Of a DNA stretch of 64,000 nucleotides, positions 26,606 through 35,859 are shown one piece after another. Source of the DNA: Pirellulales bacterium (GTDB taxonomy: Bacteria; Planctomycetota; Planctomycetia; Pirellulales; Lacipirellulaceae); assembly GCA_019636345.1 (NCBI GenBank), contig JAHBXQ010000001.1, positions 835,985 to 899,984 of the forward strand, given 5' to 3'. The notes beneath the pieces were generated by a model. That model saw nothing but the letters and a program-made list of their open reading frames with translations, ran no database searches and had not been told where the DNA came from. Each line of letters starts with the position of its first letter. The first letter of the stretch is position 1. The position numbers were made by a program, and so were the translations under genes.

Positions 26606-26831
26606 GAGCCTGGGTCCCCGGACAGCCCTCGCCCGCATCGTCCATCCGCGGAAACGGGGCCGGGCGGGGAGGATAGGAATCGCCTCGCGGGGCGTCAAGG
26701 CGACTCGCCGAGCCGGGAAATCTCACGCACACCGCAGCCGCCGACCGATAAGCCAGATTGACGCACGTGGCACAACCCGCAGTTTCGCCAAACTCGCGCG
26801 TCACCGATCCAGTTTCTTTGAGGGGGGAATC

Positions 26832-28070
26832 ATGGAACGGCATGATCGCCGTACGCGCTGCTGGCGCCTGTCGGGCGTCGCGGCCGCGATTTGTTGCTCG
26901 CTTGTCGTCACGGGGGATCGCTGCGCTCGCGCTGAGTGCGCCGAAGAGTTCGGCTGCGGCGCCTGCGTGTCGAGCCCGGGGAGCCGCTTCTGGTTGCGGG
27001 CCGATTACTTGGCTTGGCAGCTCAGCGGCACAGACTTGCCTGCGCTGGTGACCTCCAGCCCTGGCGGAACCCCCAACGCCACGGCCGGCGTTCTCGGCCA
27101 GTCGACGACCGCCGTTCTCGTAGGCAACGAGCAGGTGGGCGATCGTTACCGCAGCGGGTTCATGGTCAGCGGCGGTTACTGGCTCGACGACTGCGGTTGT
27201 ACCGCGATCGTGGCCGATTACTTCGACGCCGGCCGCGACGGCTACAGCGCCGTGTACGGCCCGAGCACGAGCGTCATCTACGCCCGGCCGTTCTACAACG
27301 CCGAGGAAGACCAGCCTGACGCGCAGCTGGTGAACGTCCCCGACGACGTGTCCGGGACCGTGTCGGTGCGAAACTACAGCGACTTCCGCGGCGCCGGCGC
27401 CGCTTTGCAGAGTTGCTTGTGGTCGTGCGGCGATTGCTGCCGAACGACTGAGATCGCCTTTCTCGGCGGTTATCGCTATTACCGCCACGACTCCGAGTTG
27501 GCGATCAACGAGAACCTGACCGCGCTGACCAACACGACGACCCCGTACATCCCGGGGACGAACATTGCCGTCATGGACCGCTTCGCCGCTCGGAATGAGT
27601 TCCACGGCGGCGAGATCGGCCTGCAAGGCCGCATGCAGCGGGCCGAGTTCTGGATCGACGGCGCCGCAATGCTGGCCGTCGGCGGCCATCGTCGCCGGGT
27701 CGTCGTCGACGGCAGCACCGACGTCACGGTTCCCAACGTCGGCTCGTCGTCGTCCAGCGGCGGCATCCTCACGTCGACCGAGACGAACATCGGCGCTTAC
27801 AGCGACTCGCAGGCCGCCGTCATTCCGCGGTTCCGATTGGGCGCCGGGTGCCAACTCACGGAGCGGCTGAGCGTGCGAGTCGGCTACAACGTCATCATCT
27901 GGGACGACGTCGTCCAAGGCGCCAACGCGTTGCCGCCGGGCTTGCGCACCGATCCGCGCAACTGGCCCCCGGTCACCGCGGGCGGCGGGCCTGACCCGGC
28001 GTTTCCGGGGATCGTGGGCGACACGTTCGTCGCCCATGGGGCGGATGTGGGCTTGCAGTTCGATTACTGA
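26832..28070 (+). CDS. BBP7-type outer-membrane beta-barrel protein
   Basis: 412 residues from an ATG at 26832, preceded by a strong AGGGGGGAA ribosome-binding site. The signal peptide ends near residue 35 (DRCARAE). The hallmark of BBP7 proteins is present: FWLRADYLAWQLSGTDLPALVTSSPGGTP, seen as FWLRADYLAW plus LPALVTSSP. The body alternates hydrophobic and polar residues as in a beta barrel (YRSGFMVSGGYWLD, RFRLGAGCQLTERLSVRVGYNVIIWDD) and ends with an aromatic residue, LQFDY. It contains several Cys near the N-terminus. Function is unknown; these barrels are abundant in planctomycetes. Confidence 0.93.
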   Translation: MERHDRRTRCWRLSGVAAAICCSLVVTGDRCARAECAEEFGCGACVSSPGSRFWLRADYLAWQLSGTDLPALVTSSPGGTPNATAGVLGQSTTAVLVGNEQVGDRYRSGFMVSGGYWLDDCGCTAIVADYFDAGRDGYSAVYGPSTSVIYARPFYNAEEDQPDAQLVNVPDDVSGTVSVRNYSDFRGAGAALQSCLWSCGDCCRTTEIAFLGGYRYYRHDSELAINENLTALTNTTTPYIPGTNIAVMDRFAARNEFHGGEIGLQGRMQRAEFWIDGAAMLAVGGHRRRVVVDGSTDVTVPNVGSSSSSGGILTSTETNIGAYSDSQAAVIPRFRLGAGCQLTERLSVRVGYNVIIWDDVVQGANALPPGLRTDPRNWPPVTAGGGPDPAFPGIVGDTFVAHGADVGLQFDY

Positions 28071-28084
28071 GCCCGATGGTCGCG

Positions 28085-28117
28085 ATCGAGCGTCAGCTTC
28101 GCTTGGCGCTCGATTTT
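28085..28117 (+). terminator. Rho-independent terminator for BBP7 gene, inside convergent CDS
   Basis: An 8-bp perfect stem ATCGAGCG / CGCTCGAT (28085-28092 with 28107-28114), with a 14-base loop that can itself pair AGC/GCT, is followed by TTTT. It lies 15 bases after the BBP7 stop. Bases from 28093 on are also coding sequence of the convergent gene, so the signal is embedded in that gene's last codons. Confidence 0.6.
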
Positions 28118-28779
28118 CGGCGACCTGCCAACGATCGCCAGCCGGCCAGCGCCGCGACGGCCAACGCCGCCCCGGTCGGCTCGGGGACGTCGGCTGGCGT
28201 GAACGTCGGCGTCGGCGTAAAGCTCGGCGGGTTGGCCGTGCCCATAAGCTGCCGCTTCGAGACGTACGCGGGGGCGAGTCCCAACTCGCCGAAGTTGTAC
28301 AAATCGCCCCGCGAGTTCGCCGGCAGCAGGATGTTCGTGAAGATGTCGCCGACCGAGTCGACGGCCGTCGTGCCGATCGAGGAGCCGACGGGATCGAGAT
28401 TCATCGTGATCGCGTCGCGAATTTGGCCGAGCGACGCCAAGCCGTTGACGTACTCGACCGGCTGCACCTGCCGAAGCGAGTAGGTCCCCGGGGCGAGGTT
28501 CGCGAACGAGTACATCCCCATCGCGTCGGTGACGGCGGTGTCGAGCGGCGCCCCGGCGACCGCTCCGGCGAACAGTTGGATCGTCACCCCGGGAATAATC
28601 AGCTCGGGATGCAACTGGTCGTTGAACGCCAGCAATCCGTCGTTGTTGCGGTCGATGTAGACGTAGCCCGAGAGCGTGACGTTCTGCGCGCGGGCGACCG
28701 ACGCCGCCAGCGCCACGCAAGCCAAGAGCGCAGAAATTCTGCCCGGCGCGCACAGGCGCGCCACTCGTGAGAGCCGCAT
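28093..28779 (-). CDS. SdrD-B-like domain protein with PEP-CTERM tail
   Basis: 228 residues with a signal peptide ending near ARA-Q (about 32). The single beta-sandwich domain of SdrD/CNA-B type shows its signature: GYVYIDRNNDGLLAFND (calcium-type loop), GVTIQLFAG, MGMYSFANLAPGTYSLRQVQP. The C-terminus is a linker rich in Thr/Pro, then VPEPTGAALAVAALAGW and a basic end, a PEP-CTERM-type sorting tail. It should be exported and surface-anchored, possibly by an exosortase encoded elsewhere. The BBP7 gene ends 22 bp away on the other strand. Confidence 0.85.
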   Translation of the reverse strand: MRLSRVARLCAPGRISALLACVALAASVARAQNVTLSGYVYIDRNNDGLLAFNDQLHPELIIPGVTIQLFAGAVAGAPLDTAVTDAMGMYSFANLAPGTYSLRQVQPVEYVNGLASLGQIRDAITMNLDPVGSSIGTTAVDSVGDIFTNILLPANSRGDLYNFGELGLAPAYVSKRQLMGTANPPSFTPTPTFTPADVPEPTGAALAVAALAGWRSLAGRRKSSAKRS

Positions 28780-29131
28780 AGTTGCCGATCCTGTTGCGAA
28801 AAGCGAAACAGGCGTATCGCGCGCAATCCTGTGAGCGAGCGCTCGCCTGCGATGACGCGGCGCGAGCGGACCGCCATGGTCGCCCGGCCGAGGACGTCAA
28901 GCGCCTCGTCCGATGGAGGCGCGGGGAGGGGAGTAAGCCGTCGGCATGCGCCGCCGGCCCTAATTTCACCCTAATTGGGCGTCCGGCCGAATCAAGAGAA
29001 ACTCGCCCCGCGGGAAGAAAGGCCGAAAAGTGTTGAGATTCCCGCCCCGCAGCACCCTTACAACCGACCCCGGGGGGGCGAGGCTCAGGCGAGCCGAAGG
29101 AAGGTCGTTTCTTTGGAGCTCGATTTGGAGG
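28780..29131. other. Intergenic region with CCCTAATT direct repeat
   Basis: 352 bases between the start of the SdrD-B-like gene and the stop of the methyltransferase, both on the minus strand. At 28958-28976 CCCTAATT occurs twice with an 11-base period, inside a small GC-rich palindrome-like area. No gene was recognised. The repeat could be an operator, about 180 bp upstream of 28779, but this is a guess. Confidence 0.4.
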
Positions 29132-29725
29132 CTATGCCAACGAATCGGTGTGAAGCGACGCTCCGAGGACGTTGGCAGGCTGCTCAGACGCGAACGCAAG
29201 CCCGTAATGCCATGGTGGGAGATCGATCACAGCTCCGACTGGTCTCAGGCCCGCTTTGGCCGCCCAAAGGACGACTTGCTCCGGACGCGGTCGAATGTCG
29301 AGGTTCGGTCCGCGCGGCGTTTTGTCGTGTCGCCAGTGAATTGCCAGCACGCGACCGTCGGCATTCAGCGATTCCGCAGCGTGCCGAAGCAGGGCGACGG
29401 GCTGCTCGCAATGCAGGATGTTGAAAAGAAGCACAGCGTCGGCTCGGACGCCGAATCCAAGTTCGACGACATCGCGCACACTGCACACGATAGGCAGACC
29501 CGCGGCCCGCTCAGCGGTTCGTGCAACCATCTCGGGGTCGACGTCGAAAGTGTGAAGAGTCCCAGAGATTGCCGATGCCACGGGAATCGAGAACGTGCCG
29601 TAGCCGCATCCGAGTTCGATCACGTCGCGATACGTGTCGATGTTCAATCGGTCAAGAATCAGGGGGACGTCGAAGAGCGATTCCCAATACGCTTCCTCTG
29701 GCATCCCGCTGTCGCGTATCTTCAT
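29132..29725 (-). CDS. Class I SAM-dependent methyltransferase
   Basis: 197 residues. SAM motif I is VIELGCGYGTFSIPVA (35-50), motif II TFDVDP and motif III VLLFNILHCEQP, giving a compact Rossmann fold without extra domains. It resembles the small Methyltransf_11/25 group. Substrate is unknown. The gene stands alone. Confidence 0.85.
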   Translation of the reverse strand: MKIRDSGMPEEAYWESLFDVPLILDRLNIDTYRDVIELGCGYGTFSIPVASAISGTLHTFDVDPEMVARTAERAAGLPIVCSVRDVVELGFGVRADAVLLFNILHCEQPVALLRHAAESLNADGRVLAIHWRHDKTPRGPNLDIRPRPEQVVLWAAKAGLRPVGAVIDLPPWHYGLAFASEQPANVLGASLHTDSLA

Positions 29726-30359
29726 CGGCTTGGTTCTTCAATGAATCCAGCTTCTTGACTGTCGCCGAGCCGCTCGCGGCCGGCGAGCAGATCGTCTGCA
29801 TCGAGGAACTCGGCGGCGTGCTCAAGAGGTACGAACGCCGCGCGGCTTGAGGGCGTAGTCGATTGCTTTCTTGTGGACACTCGCCAAGCCGCGAGCGAAC
29901 GGCGACTCTACGCGCGTCGGTCGGTATTCTCACCAGCGACGGCTTCGGCGAAGTCGTGCATGGTTGGGCGACGACAATTTGCGATAGCTCAGGACTTTCG
30001 GACAGCGCGTTCCGCGACGTGCCTGGAAATGCAATCGACTCGGCGGCAGCCGCGGCCATGGCTGGCGTGCTCCTGGGATTGAAGCGGTTCGTATGCAAGC
30101 CCAGTTCAACCCAAGCGCGCCGTATTCTTCAACTCAGGGCCGTTCAATGCGTTCGGCTAAATCTCCATTGTGAAATCGAGTTGCTCTGCGGCAGCGAAAG
30201 GGCCGACAGCCTGACCGAGGGAGACAATCGGACTCCTTCACGACTTCGATCGGCATGATAAGCGATTCCGGGTCTTGCAGCCAGCACGGGCTCCGGCGTC
30301 CCCTGCATGGACAGGCGTGATAGAGCACCGGCGTGCTGAGGAACGACCGTCGCGGACCG
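29726..30359. other. Long intergenic stretch with possible IS remnant
   Basis: 634 bases with no recognisable complete gene. A plus-strand frame at about 29731-29850 ends IVCIEELGGVLKRYERRAA, which looks like the C-terminus of integrase-type transposases that end ...GG(L/V)xx(R/H)Yx(R)RAA. Upstream of it the frame overlaps the methyltransferase gene and does not look like a transposase. Several other short open frames here show no pattern. Confidence 0.35.
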
Positions 30360-31421
30360 CTACCACCGCTTCTCGAACGACAGTCCGGTGAAGCCTTCAG
30401 GGGAGGTTTGGAGCACGGGCTGAACGGCAAAGTCCAGGTCGACGAACGCCACCGAGCGCGTCGCCAAATACGCCATCCACCACCCCATGATCACCTGCGA
30501 AGCGTAATGGTGGTTGTCGTTCACGCGCGAGAGCCCGGCGAGCGTTGAGCCGGCGTAGAGTCCGGACCTCAGCCATCGGTTCTCGGTCAGCTGCGCGGCG
30601 GTGAGAAACGGGACGGCGCCCATGAACGAATGGCCGCTGACGCCGTTGTCGTCTTGGAATGGCTGCCAATGCGATCCGGACGAACTCTCGTGCGGGCGCG
30701 AGGCGCCGATGAGACGCTGCATCGCCAGCATTGGCGGCGCGCCGACGAGCACGGCGCGAAACGATCGCTCGCCCCACTCCCCGATCTCGCCCGCCGCTCC
30801 TTCGCCGTCGGTCCACCACCCGCCGGCGATCGCGGCGGCGTAGATTGGCAGGGCGTACGTTCCTTCGCCGAAGACCTTCATCGAGTGAATGCCTTCGTAG
30901 AATTCATCCGTTCGTGCGTTCCGAATCGACTCTTGATACCAATCGTTGCCGATCCAGTCGTCGGCCCGCGAATTCGCCAACCCCGCCGTGACGCCGGCGC
31001 CGAGCGCTAGCCAGCCGAGATTGTCGACGGAATAGTACCGGCGATGATCGGCGACGACCCTCTCCCACAGGCTGGGCGAACCAGTCGGCAGGTCGCGAAG
31101 CTCCAGCCGATCGCCGGGCGCGTACGGCGCGAACTCGATTGATTCCAGCCGATCGGAGGGCGAAGAGTCGAACTCGCAGTCCGCACACCAATCTTGCGAA
31201 AATGTAAGGTGAAAATCGCCCTCGGAATCGGGGTCGCCCTCGAGCAGCGGCGCCACGGCAAAGTCGACGGGCGTCGTCGCGACGGCAGGCGCGATCAACA
31301 GAGCAAACGCGGTCGCAACGCACGCCAATCTCCTGCTGCGGCGAATCGTCGGGGCTTCGACGAGGTCTCGTCGCCATCCGCCGCAGCCGAGAATTTCCGA
31401 AGAATTCGAACGATTCATCAT
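30360..31421 (-). CDS. PAP2-family phosphatase
   Basis: 353 residues from an ATG at 31421. A hydrophobic signal or membrane segment lies near residues 31-50. The three PAP2 motifs are visible: RLIGASRP (motif 1, K/R-x6-RP type), SGHSFMG (motif 2) and SRVNDNHHYASQ (motif 3, in which the usual final Asp is Gln). It probably removes phosphate from lipid phosphates such as undecaprenyl diphosphate or phosphatidate at the membrane or in the periplasm. The N-terminal region before motif 1 is longer than usual (about 230 residues), with a Cys pair at residues 79-82 (CADC). Confidence 0.88.
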   Translation of the reverse strand: MMNRSNSSEILGCGGWRRDLVEAPTIRRSRRLACVATAFALLIAPAVATTPVDFAVAPLLEGDPDSEGDFHLTFSQDWCADCEFDSSPSDRLESIEFAPYAPGDRLELRDLPTGSPSLWERVVADHRRYYSVDNLGWLALGAGVTAGLANSRADDWIGNDWYQESIRNARTDEFYEGIHSMKVFGEGTYALPIYAAAIAGGWWTDGEGAAGEIGEWGERSFRAVLVGAPPMLAMQRLIGASRPHESSSGSHWQPFQDDNGVSGHSFMGAVPFLTAAQLTENRWLRSGLYAGSTLAGLSRVNDNHHYASQVIMGWWMAYLATRSVAFVDLDFAVQPVLQTSPEGFTGLSFEKRW

Positions 31422-31657
31422 CAACAGCGCGAAGATGACCTGCAGGAGTCGGACGTGCGCTCGAATTGGCGCCGGGCGACAGAGGGTCGCCAACGGTTCC
31501 GCGGGATCCCTTCCCGCCGATGAGCAGGAAGGCTCCCGAGGCGCGCGGGGATATAGGCATCCCGCACGCAGGCTGCAAGTCCAGTCGCAAGATCTCGGCG
31601 CCAGCAACGGCGGCTCAAGAGAGTCGAGCCGCCGTCGACGACTTGCGGACGCACTCG

Positions 31658-33364
31658 CTACGCAGCCTTGTTCTTCGCCTCGTCGGCTGGGGTGTCCTCA
31701 GGCGTCTCGACCTCGCGCTCTCGGCCGAGCGCGTCGTCGTAGAACTTAATGAGATCGGATCGCAACTTGGCCAACGAGGGTTCGTGAGCGTACATCATGT
31801 GCCCCCCCTCGTAGTAGGCGGTCGTGAAATTGGCGCGCAGCTCCGCGGGGAGTCTCAGGTGGTCGCGCGTGTATTCCATGGCGAACGCCGGCGTGGCGAG
31901 ATCGTAGTATCCGCACGCGGCGAAGACCTTGAGGTACGGATTGGCCGCCATCGCGGTGCGGAGCGCGTCCTCGCTGCTGACGTAATTGTTGACGAACCGG
32001 TCGTAGTTCCAGGGTTGCACGCGGTCGGTCAGGATCTCGTACACCCCTTCGTCCTCGACCTTCAGGTCGTCGCGCAGGTACTGGTTGATCGCCGAGGTGA
32101 ACAGGCCGAACACGGCGTCGGCGCTCGGGTCGCACTCGGTCGTTTCGCCGATGTGATCGGGGTCGACGCCGAGGTACCGGCCGTCGAACCGGCCGACGAC
32201 CTGACCGCGCTTGCGGAGCAGTTCCTTGCCGAACTGCCACATGACGACCCGCAGGTTGGCGCCTTCAATGTACTCGGGCGAGAGACCTGTGAGCTCGGCC
32301 ATGCGGGCGACGACGTTCTCGTGCTGCTCGGCCGGCAGGTCGGCGCCCGCGGCAAGCGCCCGCAGGTAAGGGCCGCGGGCGAATCGGCGCGCCGCTGCGA
32401 AGACGTCTTCGACCGGCCTGTCGAGCCACTTGTCGTCGAGCGCCCCGTGATACCAAGCCGTCGCGGCGTAGCTAGGCAAAAACAACACGTTCGCCAGATC
32501 GTTCCCGCCGCCGAACGCGATCGTGCGGAAGTCGACGACTGCCGAGACGAGCACGACCCCGTTGAGATCCATGCGATAACGCTGCTGCAAATGTCCGGCG
32601 AGTCCCGCGGCCCGCAGGCCGCCGTAGCTCTCGCCCAGCACGAATTTGGGCGAGCCCCACCGGCCGTACTTGGTCGTGAAGTCGTGAATGAACTGGCCGA
32701 CGCTGTGAAGATCCTCGCGGTAGCCGTGGAACTGCGACTTGTCCTCGCCGTCGGCGGGCCGGCTGAATCCCGTGCTCACCGGATCGACGAACACGAGGTC
32801 CGTGACGTCGAGCAGCGAGTAGGGATTGTCGATCAACTCGCCCGGGGGCCGCTGGGGCTTGGCGTCGCTGTCAAGCTTCACCCGCTTGGGGCCGAGCATC
32901 CCCAGGTGAAGCCACACCGACGAACTTCCGGGACCGCCGTTGAAGCAAAACGTGATTGGCCGCTCGCCCGGCTTGGCGCCCTCCTTCGTGTACGCGACGA
33001 AGAAGACGCGGGCCTTGGGCTTGCCGTCTTCGGATTTCAGCAGCAGCTTGCCTGCGGTGGCGGTGACGGCGATCGACTGGCCGTCGATTTCGACCGTGTG
33101 GGACGTCACGGCCGGTTTGCCGGCGTCCTTGACAGATTTGTCGTCGTCTTTGGCGGATTTCTGCCTGGAGGCTTTGGTGGCGTCGTCGGCTTTGTCCGCT
33201 TTCGCTGCGGGCTGATCTGCCTGTTCGGCGGCCGACACGGGCGGAGCGGCGCTTGCCGAGAGCCCAAGCAAGAGCGCCAAGCTTGCCGCCCAGCAAGTCG
33301 TATTCGTGCGGAGCGGCGACGCTGCCGCGGGGCTGATCGATTGGGTCACGGTCGTCCTCGTCAT
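31658..33364 (-). CDS. Exported S10-family serine carboxypeptidase-like peptidase
   Basis: 568 residues from an ATG at 33364. The signal peptide ends near VSA-AE (about 45), followed by a Lys/Asp-rich linker (50-85). The peptidase S10 core has FNGGPGSSS (141-149), the nucleophile Ser246 in LGESYGG, a likely Asp in CGYYDLATP and a likely His in EGGHMMY. It should act as a periplasmic or extracellular carboxypeptidase. Members of this bacterial group are common in planctomycetes. A perfect TATAAT lies on the minus strand 149 bp upstream of the start. Confidence 0.92.
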   Translation of the reverse strand: MTRTTVTQSISPAAASPLRTNTTCWAASLALLLGLSASAAPPVSAAEQADQPAAKADKADDATKASRQKSAKDDDKSVKDAGKPAVTSHTVEIDGQSIAVTATAGKLLLKSEDGKPKARVFFVAYTKEGAKPGERPITFCFNGGPGSSSVWLHLGMLGPKRVKLDSDAKPQRPPGELIDNPYSLLDVTDLVFVDPVSTGFSRPADGEDKSQFHGYREDLHSVGQFIHDFTTKYGRWGSPKFVLGESYGGLRAAGLAGHLQQRYRMDLNGVVLVSAVVDFRTIAFGGGNDLANVLFLPSYAATAWYHGALDDKWLDRPVEDVFAAARRFARGPYLRALAAGADLPAEQHENVVARMAELTGLSPEYIEGANLRVVMWQFGKELLRKRGQVVGRFDGRYLGVDPDHIGETTECDPSADAVFGLFTSAINQYLRDDLKVEDEGVYEILTDRVQPWNYDRFVNNYVSSEDALRTAMAANPYLKVFAACGYYDLATPAFAMEYTRDHLRLPAELRANFTTAYYEGGHMMYAHEPSLAKLRSDLIKFYDDALGREREVETPEDTPADEAKNKAA

Positions 33365-33808
33365 CTGATGTTCGACGTCGGTTCGTCTTTGCTGCCAACG
33401 TTTGCGAGTTTGATGCGGCTGAGGGGGCGCGCGGCAACGATTCCAGACACCCTCTGCGCAAGCAGGCAACACCCATTTACGCCGACTCTCGGCTGGATCC
33501 GGCAGAGGACTAATTATACGTCAAGATCCGAGACGTTGCGGGGGGCAAAACTGGGCCAGCGACTCGCCAGAATCGGACTGAAGTGCGAGCCGCCGCACAA
33601 AGGCGAATCGTCGCATCGCACCGGCGCCCCGTTCCATGCACGCCGCCCCGCCGAAAGCTTGCCGAGCGAAAACGTTCGACGCCAGGGCTGGTCGGCGCGG
33701 TTCTCTCCATGCCATCATGCTGGTCTGGAATTCGTCCGGCACGCTGAACAGTGCGTCCGCGCTTCGCGAACGCTGTTTCGGTCACTTCGATGTTCGCTTT
33801 CCCGCGCC
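33365..33808. other. Divergent intergenic region (S10 peptidase / ABC ATPase)
   Basis: 444 bases between divergent genes. It holds a TATAAT on the minus strand (33513-33518). No small gene or RNA was recognised. The right half is moderately GC-rich and contains no convincing -35/-10 pair for the ABC genes. Confidence 0.4.
33513..33518 (-). promoter_or_regulatory. Possible -10 element for S10 peptidase gene
   Basis: TATAAT exactly on the minus strand. At 17 bases upstream no good -35 hexamer was seen. The distance to the start codon at 33364 is 149 bases, so it would leave a long leader. Weak evidence only. Confidence 0.25.
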
Positions 33809-34534
33809 ATGGCAACTGTCGATCTGCCCGTCGAACTCGGAGACGCGATCGTCCGCGCCCGGGGACTCACCCGCTCGTACCAAGTCGGCGAGTCGGTCGT
33901 CCACGCCCTGCGCAGCGTCGATCTCGACGTCCTGCCGGGCGAGTTTCTGGGAGTCGTCGGCGTGAGCGGTTCGGGCAAGAGCACGCTGTTGCACGTGATT
34001 GGCGGGCTTGACGCGCCGACTTCCGGCGACGTGACCGTGGCCGGAGCCGCGCTCGGGGCAATGTCTCGCAAGGGGCGATCGATGTATCGCCGCAATACGG
34101 TCGGGTTCGTCTTTCAATCGTTTTACTTGATCCCCGCGTTGTCGGCGCTGGGCAATTTGAAGTTGGCGCTCACGCTGCAAGGAGTCTACGGCAAGTCGCG
34201 CGACGAACTGGCCTGGGCGGCGCTCGAGCGCGTCGGGCTGGCCGATCGGGCCGAGCATCGCCCGGGACAACTCAGCGTCGGGCAGCAGCAACGGGTCGCG
34301 GTGGCGCGGGCCTTGCTGCATCGGCCTCCGCTGCTGCTTGCCGACGAGCCGACGGCCAATCTCGATCGGACCAACGCGATTCACCTGATGGACATGCTGG
34401 CGGAGCTTCGGGAAGGGCTCGGTACGACCGTTGTGATGGTCACGCACGACCAGGCGCTCGCCCAGCGCTATTGCACGCGGACCGTCGCAATGGCTGACGG
34501 GCGCCTCGAGCCCGGCGGAGAGAACGCGCCATGA
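33809..34534 (+). CDS. ABC transporter ATP-binding protein, MacB/LolD type
   Basis: 241 residues. Walker A is GVSGSGKST (51-59), Q-loop VFQSFYLIPALSALGN, the signature is LSVGQQQR (Val in place of the usual Gly), Walker B LLLADEPTANLD and the switch His is in MVTHD. The LolD/MacB-like Q-loop and the overlapping ATGA junction with the permease gene at 34531 show a two-gene exporter. It probably works on a periplasmic substrate such as a lipoprotein, peptide or drug. Confidence 0.92.
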   Translation: MATVDLPVELGDAIVRARGLTRSYQVGESVVHALRSVDLDVLPGEFLGVVGVSGSGKSTLLHVIGGLDAPTSGDVTVAGAALGAMSRKGRSMYRRNTVGFVFQSFYLIPALSALGNLKLALTLQGVYGKSRDELAWAALERVGLADRAEHRPGQLSVGQQQRVAVARALLHRPPLLLADEPTANLDRTNAIHLMDMLAELREGLGTTVVMVTHDQALAQRYCTRTVAMADGRLEPGGENAP

Positions 34535-35859
34535 GGGTCTGGGAGCTGTTCCGCCAGGCGATGATCGGCGCGACGCGGGCACGGCTGCGGTCGACGCTCA
34601 CGGCCGCAGGGATTGCCATCGGCTGCGGCGCCCTGGTCACGATGGTGGCGTTCGCGTTGGGATTGCAGCAGCAGATCGAGTTGCCGTTCAAGAAGCTGGG
34701 GCTTCTCAACGAGATCCGCGTGAGCGTCTCCCGCGGCGAATCGCCGAACTCCGCCGTCGACGAGTCGCAGGCTGCCGAGTCCCGTCGACTGAACGAGGAG
34801 GCGCTGGAGGGCTTTCGCAGACTTCCCGGCGTGAAGTACGCCTATCCGGACTTGCGGATGACCAGCGTCGGCGTCGAGTACGAAGGACGCAAAGAGTCGG
34901 TGTTGGCGCTCGCGGCTCCCCGCGAGGCGGGGTTTTCGGAAGAGATGCGTTCGCTGCTCGTCAGGGGCGAGTTCTTTTCGCTCGACGACTCGCCGCAGAT
35001 CATCCTTAGCGAGGAGTTGGTTCGCCTCCTCGGTTTTAAGGACCCGACCGACGCGATCGGGCGCACCGTGGTCGTCTCCGCCGCAGGATTGTCGGCCCAG
35101 AAGGACGCCGGGAAGTTCGAGTTCGAGAGCAAGCAGGTCGAGGTCCGCGTCATCGGCGTCTTCGGAACGACGGGGTTCGGACCCTTCGCCGCGGACCGCC
35201 GCGGCGGGGCGGCGCTGATTCCCGTCGATCTGATGCAGCACTTGCCGGGGCTCGTCGAGTCGCAGTTGGAAATGATGCGGAACTCGGGCAACGCGTCGGC
35301 CGCAGGGTACCGTCAGGTCGTCGTCCGCGCCGAAAGTCCCGCCGACGTGCAGCGCATCGCCGAAGCGATCGAAGAGCAGGGGTTCCGCGTTCGCACCATG
35401 GTCAGCCGGCTGCAGGACGCGCGCACGGCGTTTCTGTTCCTCAAGTCGCTGCTGACGCTCGTCGGTTCGGTGGCGATGGTGATCGCCGGGCTGGGGATCG
35501 CTAACACGCTGTTGATGACGGTGCTTGAACGGTACGAAGAGATCGGCCTGTACAAAGCGATCGGCGCCACCGACGGCGACGTCCGATTTCTGTTTCTGTC
35601 CGAGGCGGCCGTTCTCGGACTTGTCGGCGGGCTCATGGGGTTGGCCCTTGCGGGGGTCGTTTGCTGGGGGCTGCAGTGGGGGCTGACCGCGTATCTGGCC
35701 AATCAGGGCGTAGACCGGGAGGTCGATGCCTTTTTCTTCCCCTGGTGGCTGCTGGGGGGAGGGCTCGCGTTCTCGCTGGCGGTGAGCGTCGTCAGCGGGC
35801 TGTACCCCGCCTCGCGAGCAGCACGAGTCGAGCCGATCGAAGCGCTCCGGCGCGGTTGA
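34531..35859 (+). CDS. ABC transporter permease, MacB/FtsX type
   Basis: 442 residues. One membrane segment near the N-terminus (about 20-45), a large periplasmic MacB-type core (about 50-290), then three membrane segments in the C-terminal FtsX domain. This is the standard topology of MacB and LolC/E permeases. LERYEEIGLYKAIGAT is the signature coupling helix and VEPIEALRRG the conserved C-terminal end. Its start overlaps the ATPase stop by four bases (ATGA), so translation is coupled. No membrane fusion protein or outer-membrane channel is adjacent. Confidence 0.92.
   Translation: MRVWELFRQAMIGATRARLRSTLTAAGIAIGCGALVTMVAFALGLQQQIELPFKKLGLLNEIRVSVSRGESPNSAVDESQAAESRRLNEEALEGFRRLPGVKYAYPDLRMTSVGVEYEGRKESVLALAAPREAGFSEEMRSLLVRGEFFSLDDSPQIILSEELVRLLGFKDPTDAIGRTVVVSAAGLSAQKDAGKFEFESKQVEVRVIGVFGTTGFGPFAADRRGGAALIPVDLMQHLPGLVESQLEMMRNSGNASAAGYRQVVVRAESPADVQRIAEAIEEQGFRVRTMVSRLQDARTAFLFLKSLLTLVGSVAMVIAGLGIANTLLMTVLERYEEIGLYKAIGATDGDVRFLFLSEAAVLGLVGGLMGLALAGVVCWGLQWGLTAYLANQGVDREVDAFFFPWWLLGGGLAFSLAVSVVSGLYPASRAARVEPIEALRRG

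Noticed and set aside
26758-26800. Possible sigma-54 promoter (TGGCAC...GC) before the BBP7 gene
   Set aside because: The GG and GC elements are 8 bases apart instead of the required 10.
31466-33472. Very long plus-strand frame opposite the S10 peptidase
   Set aside because: Arg/Val-rich antisense shadow; the minus strand has signal peptide and catalytic motifs.
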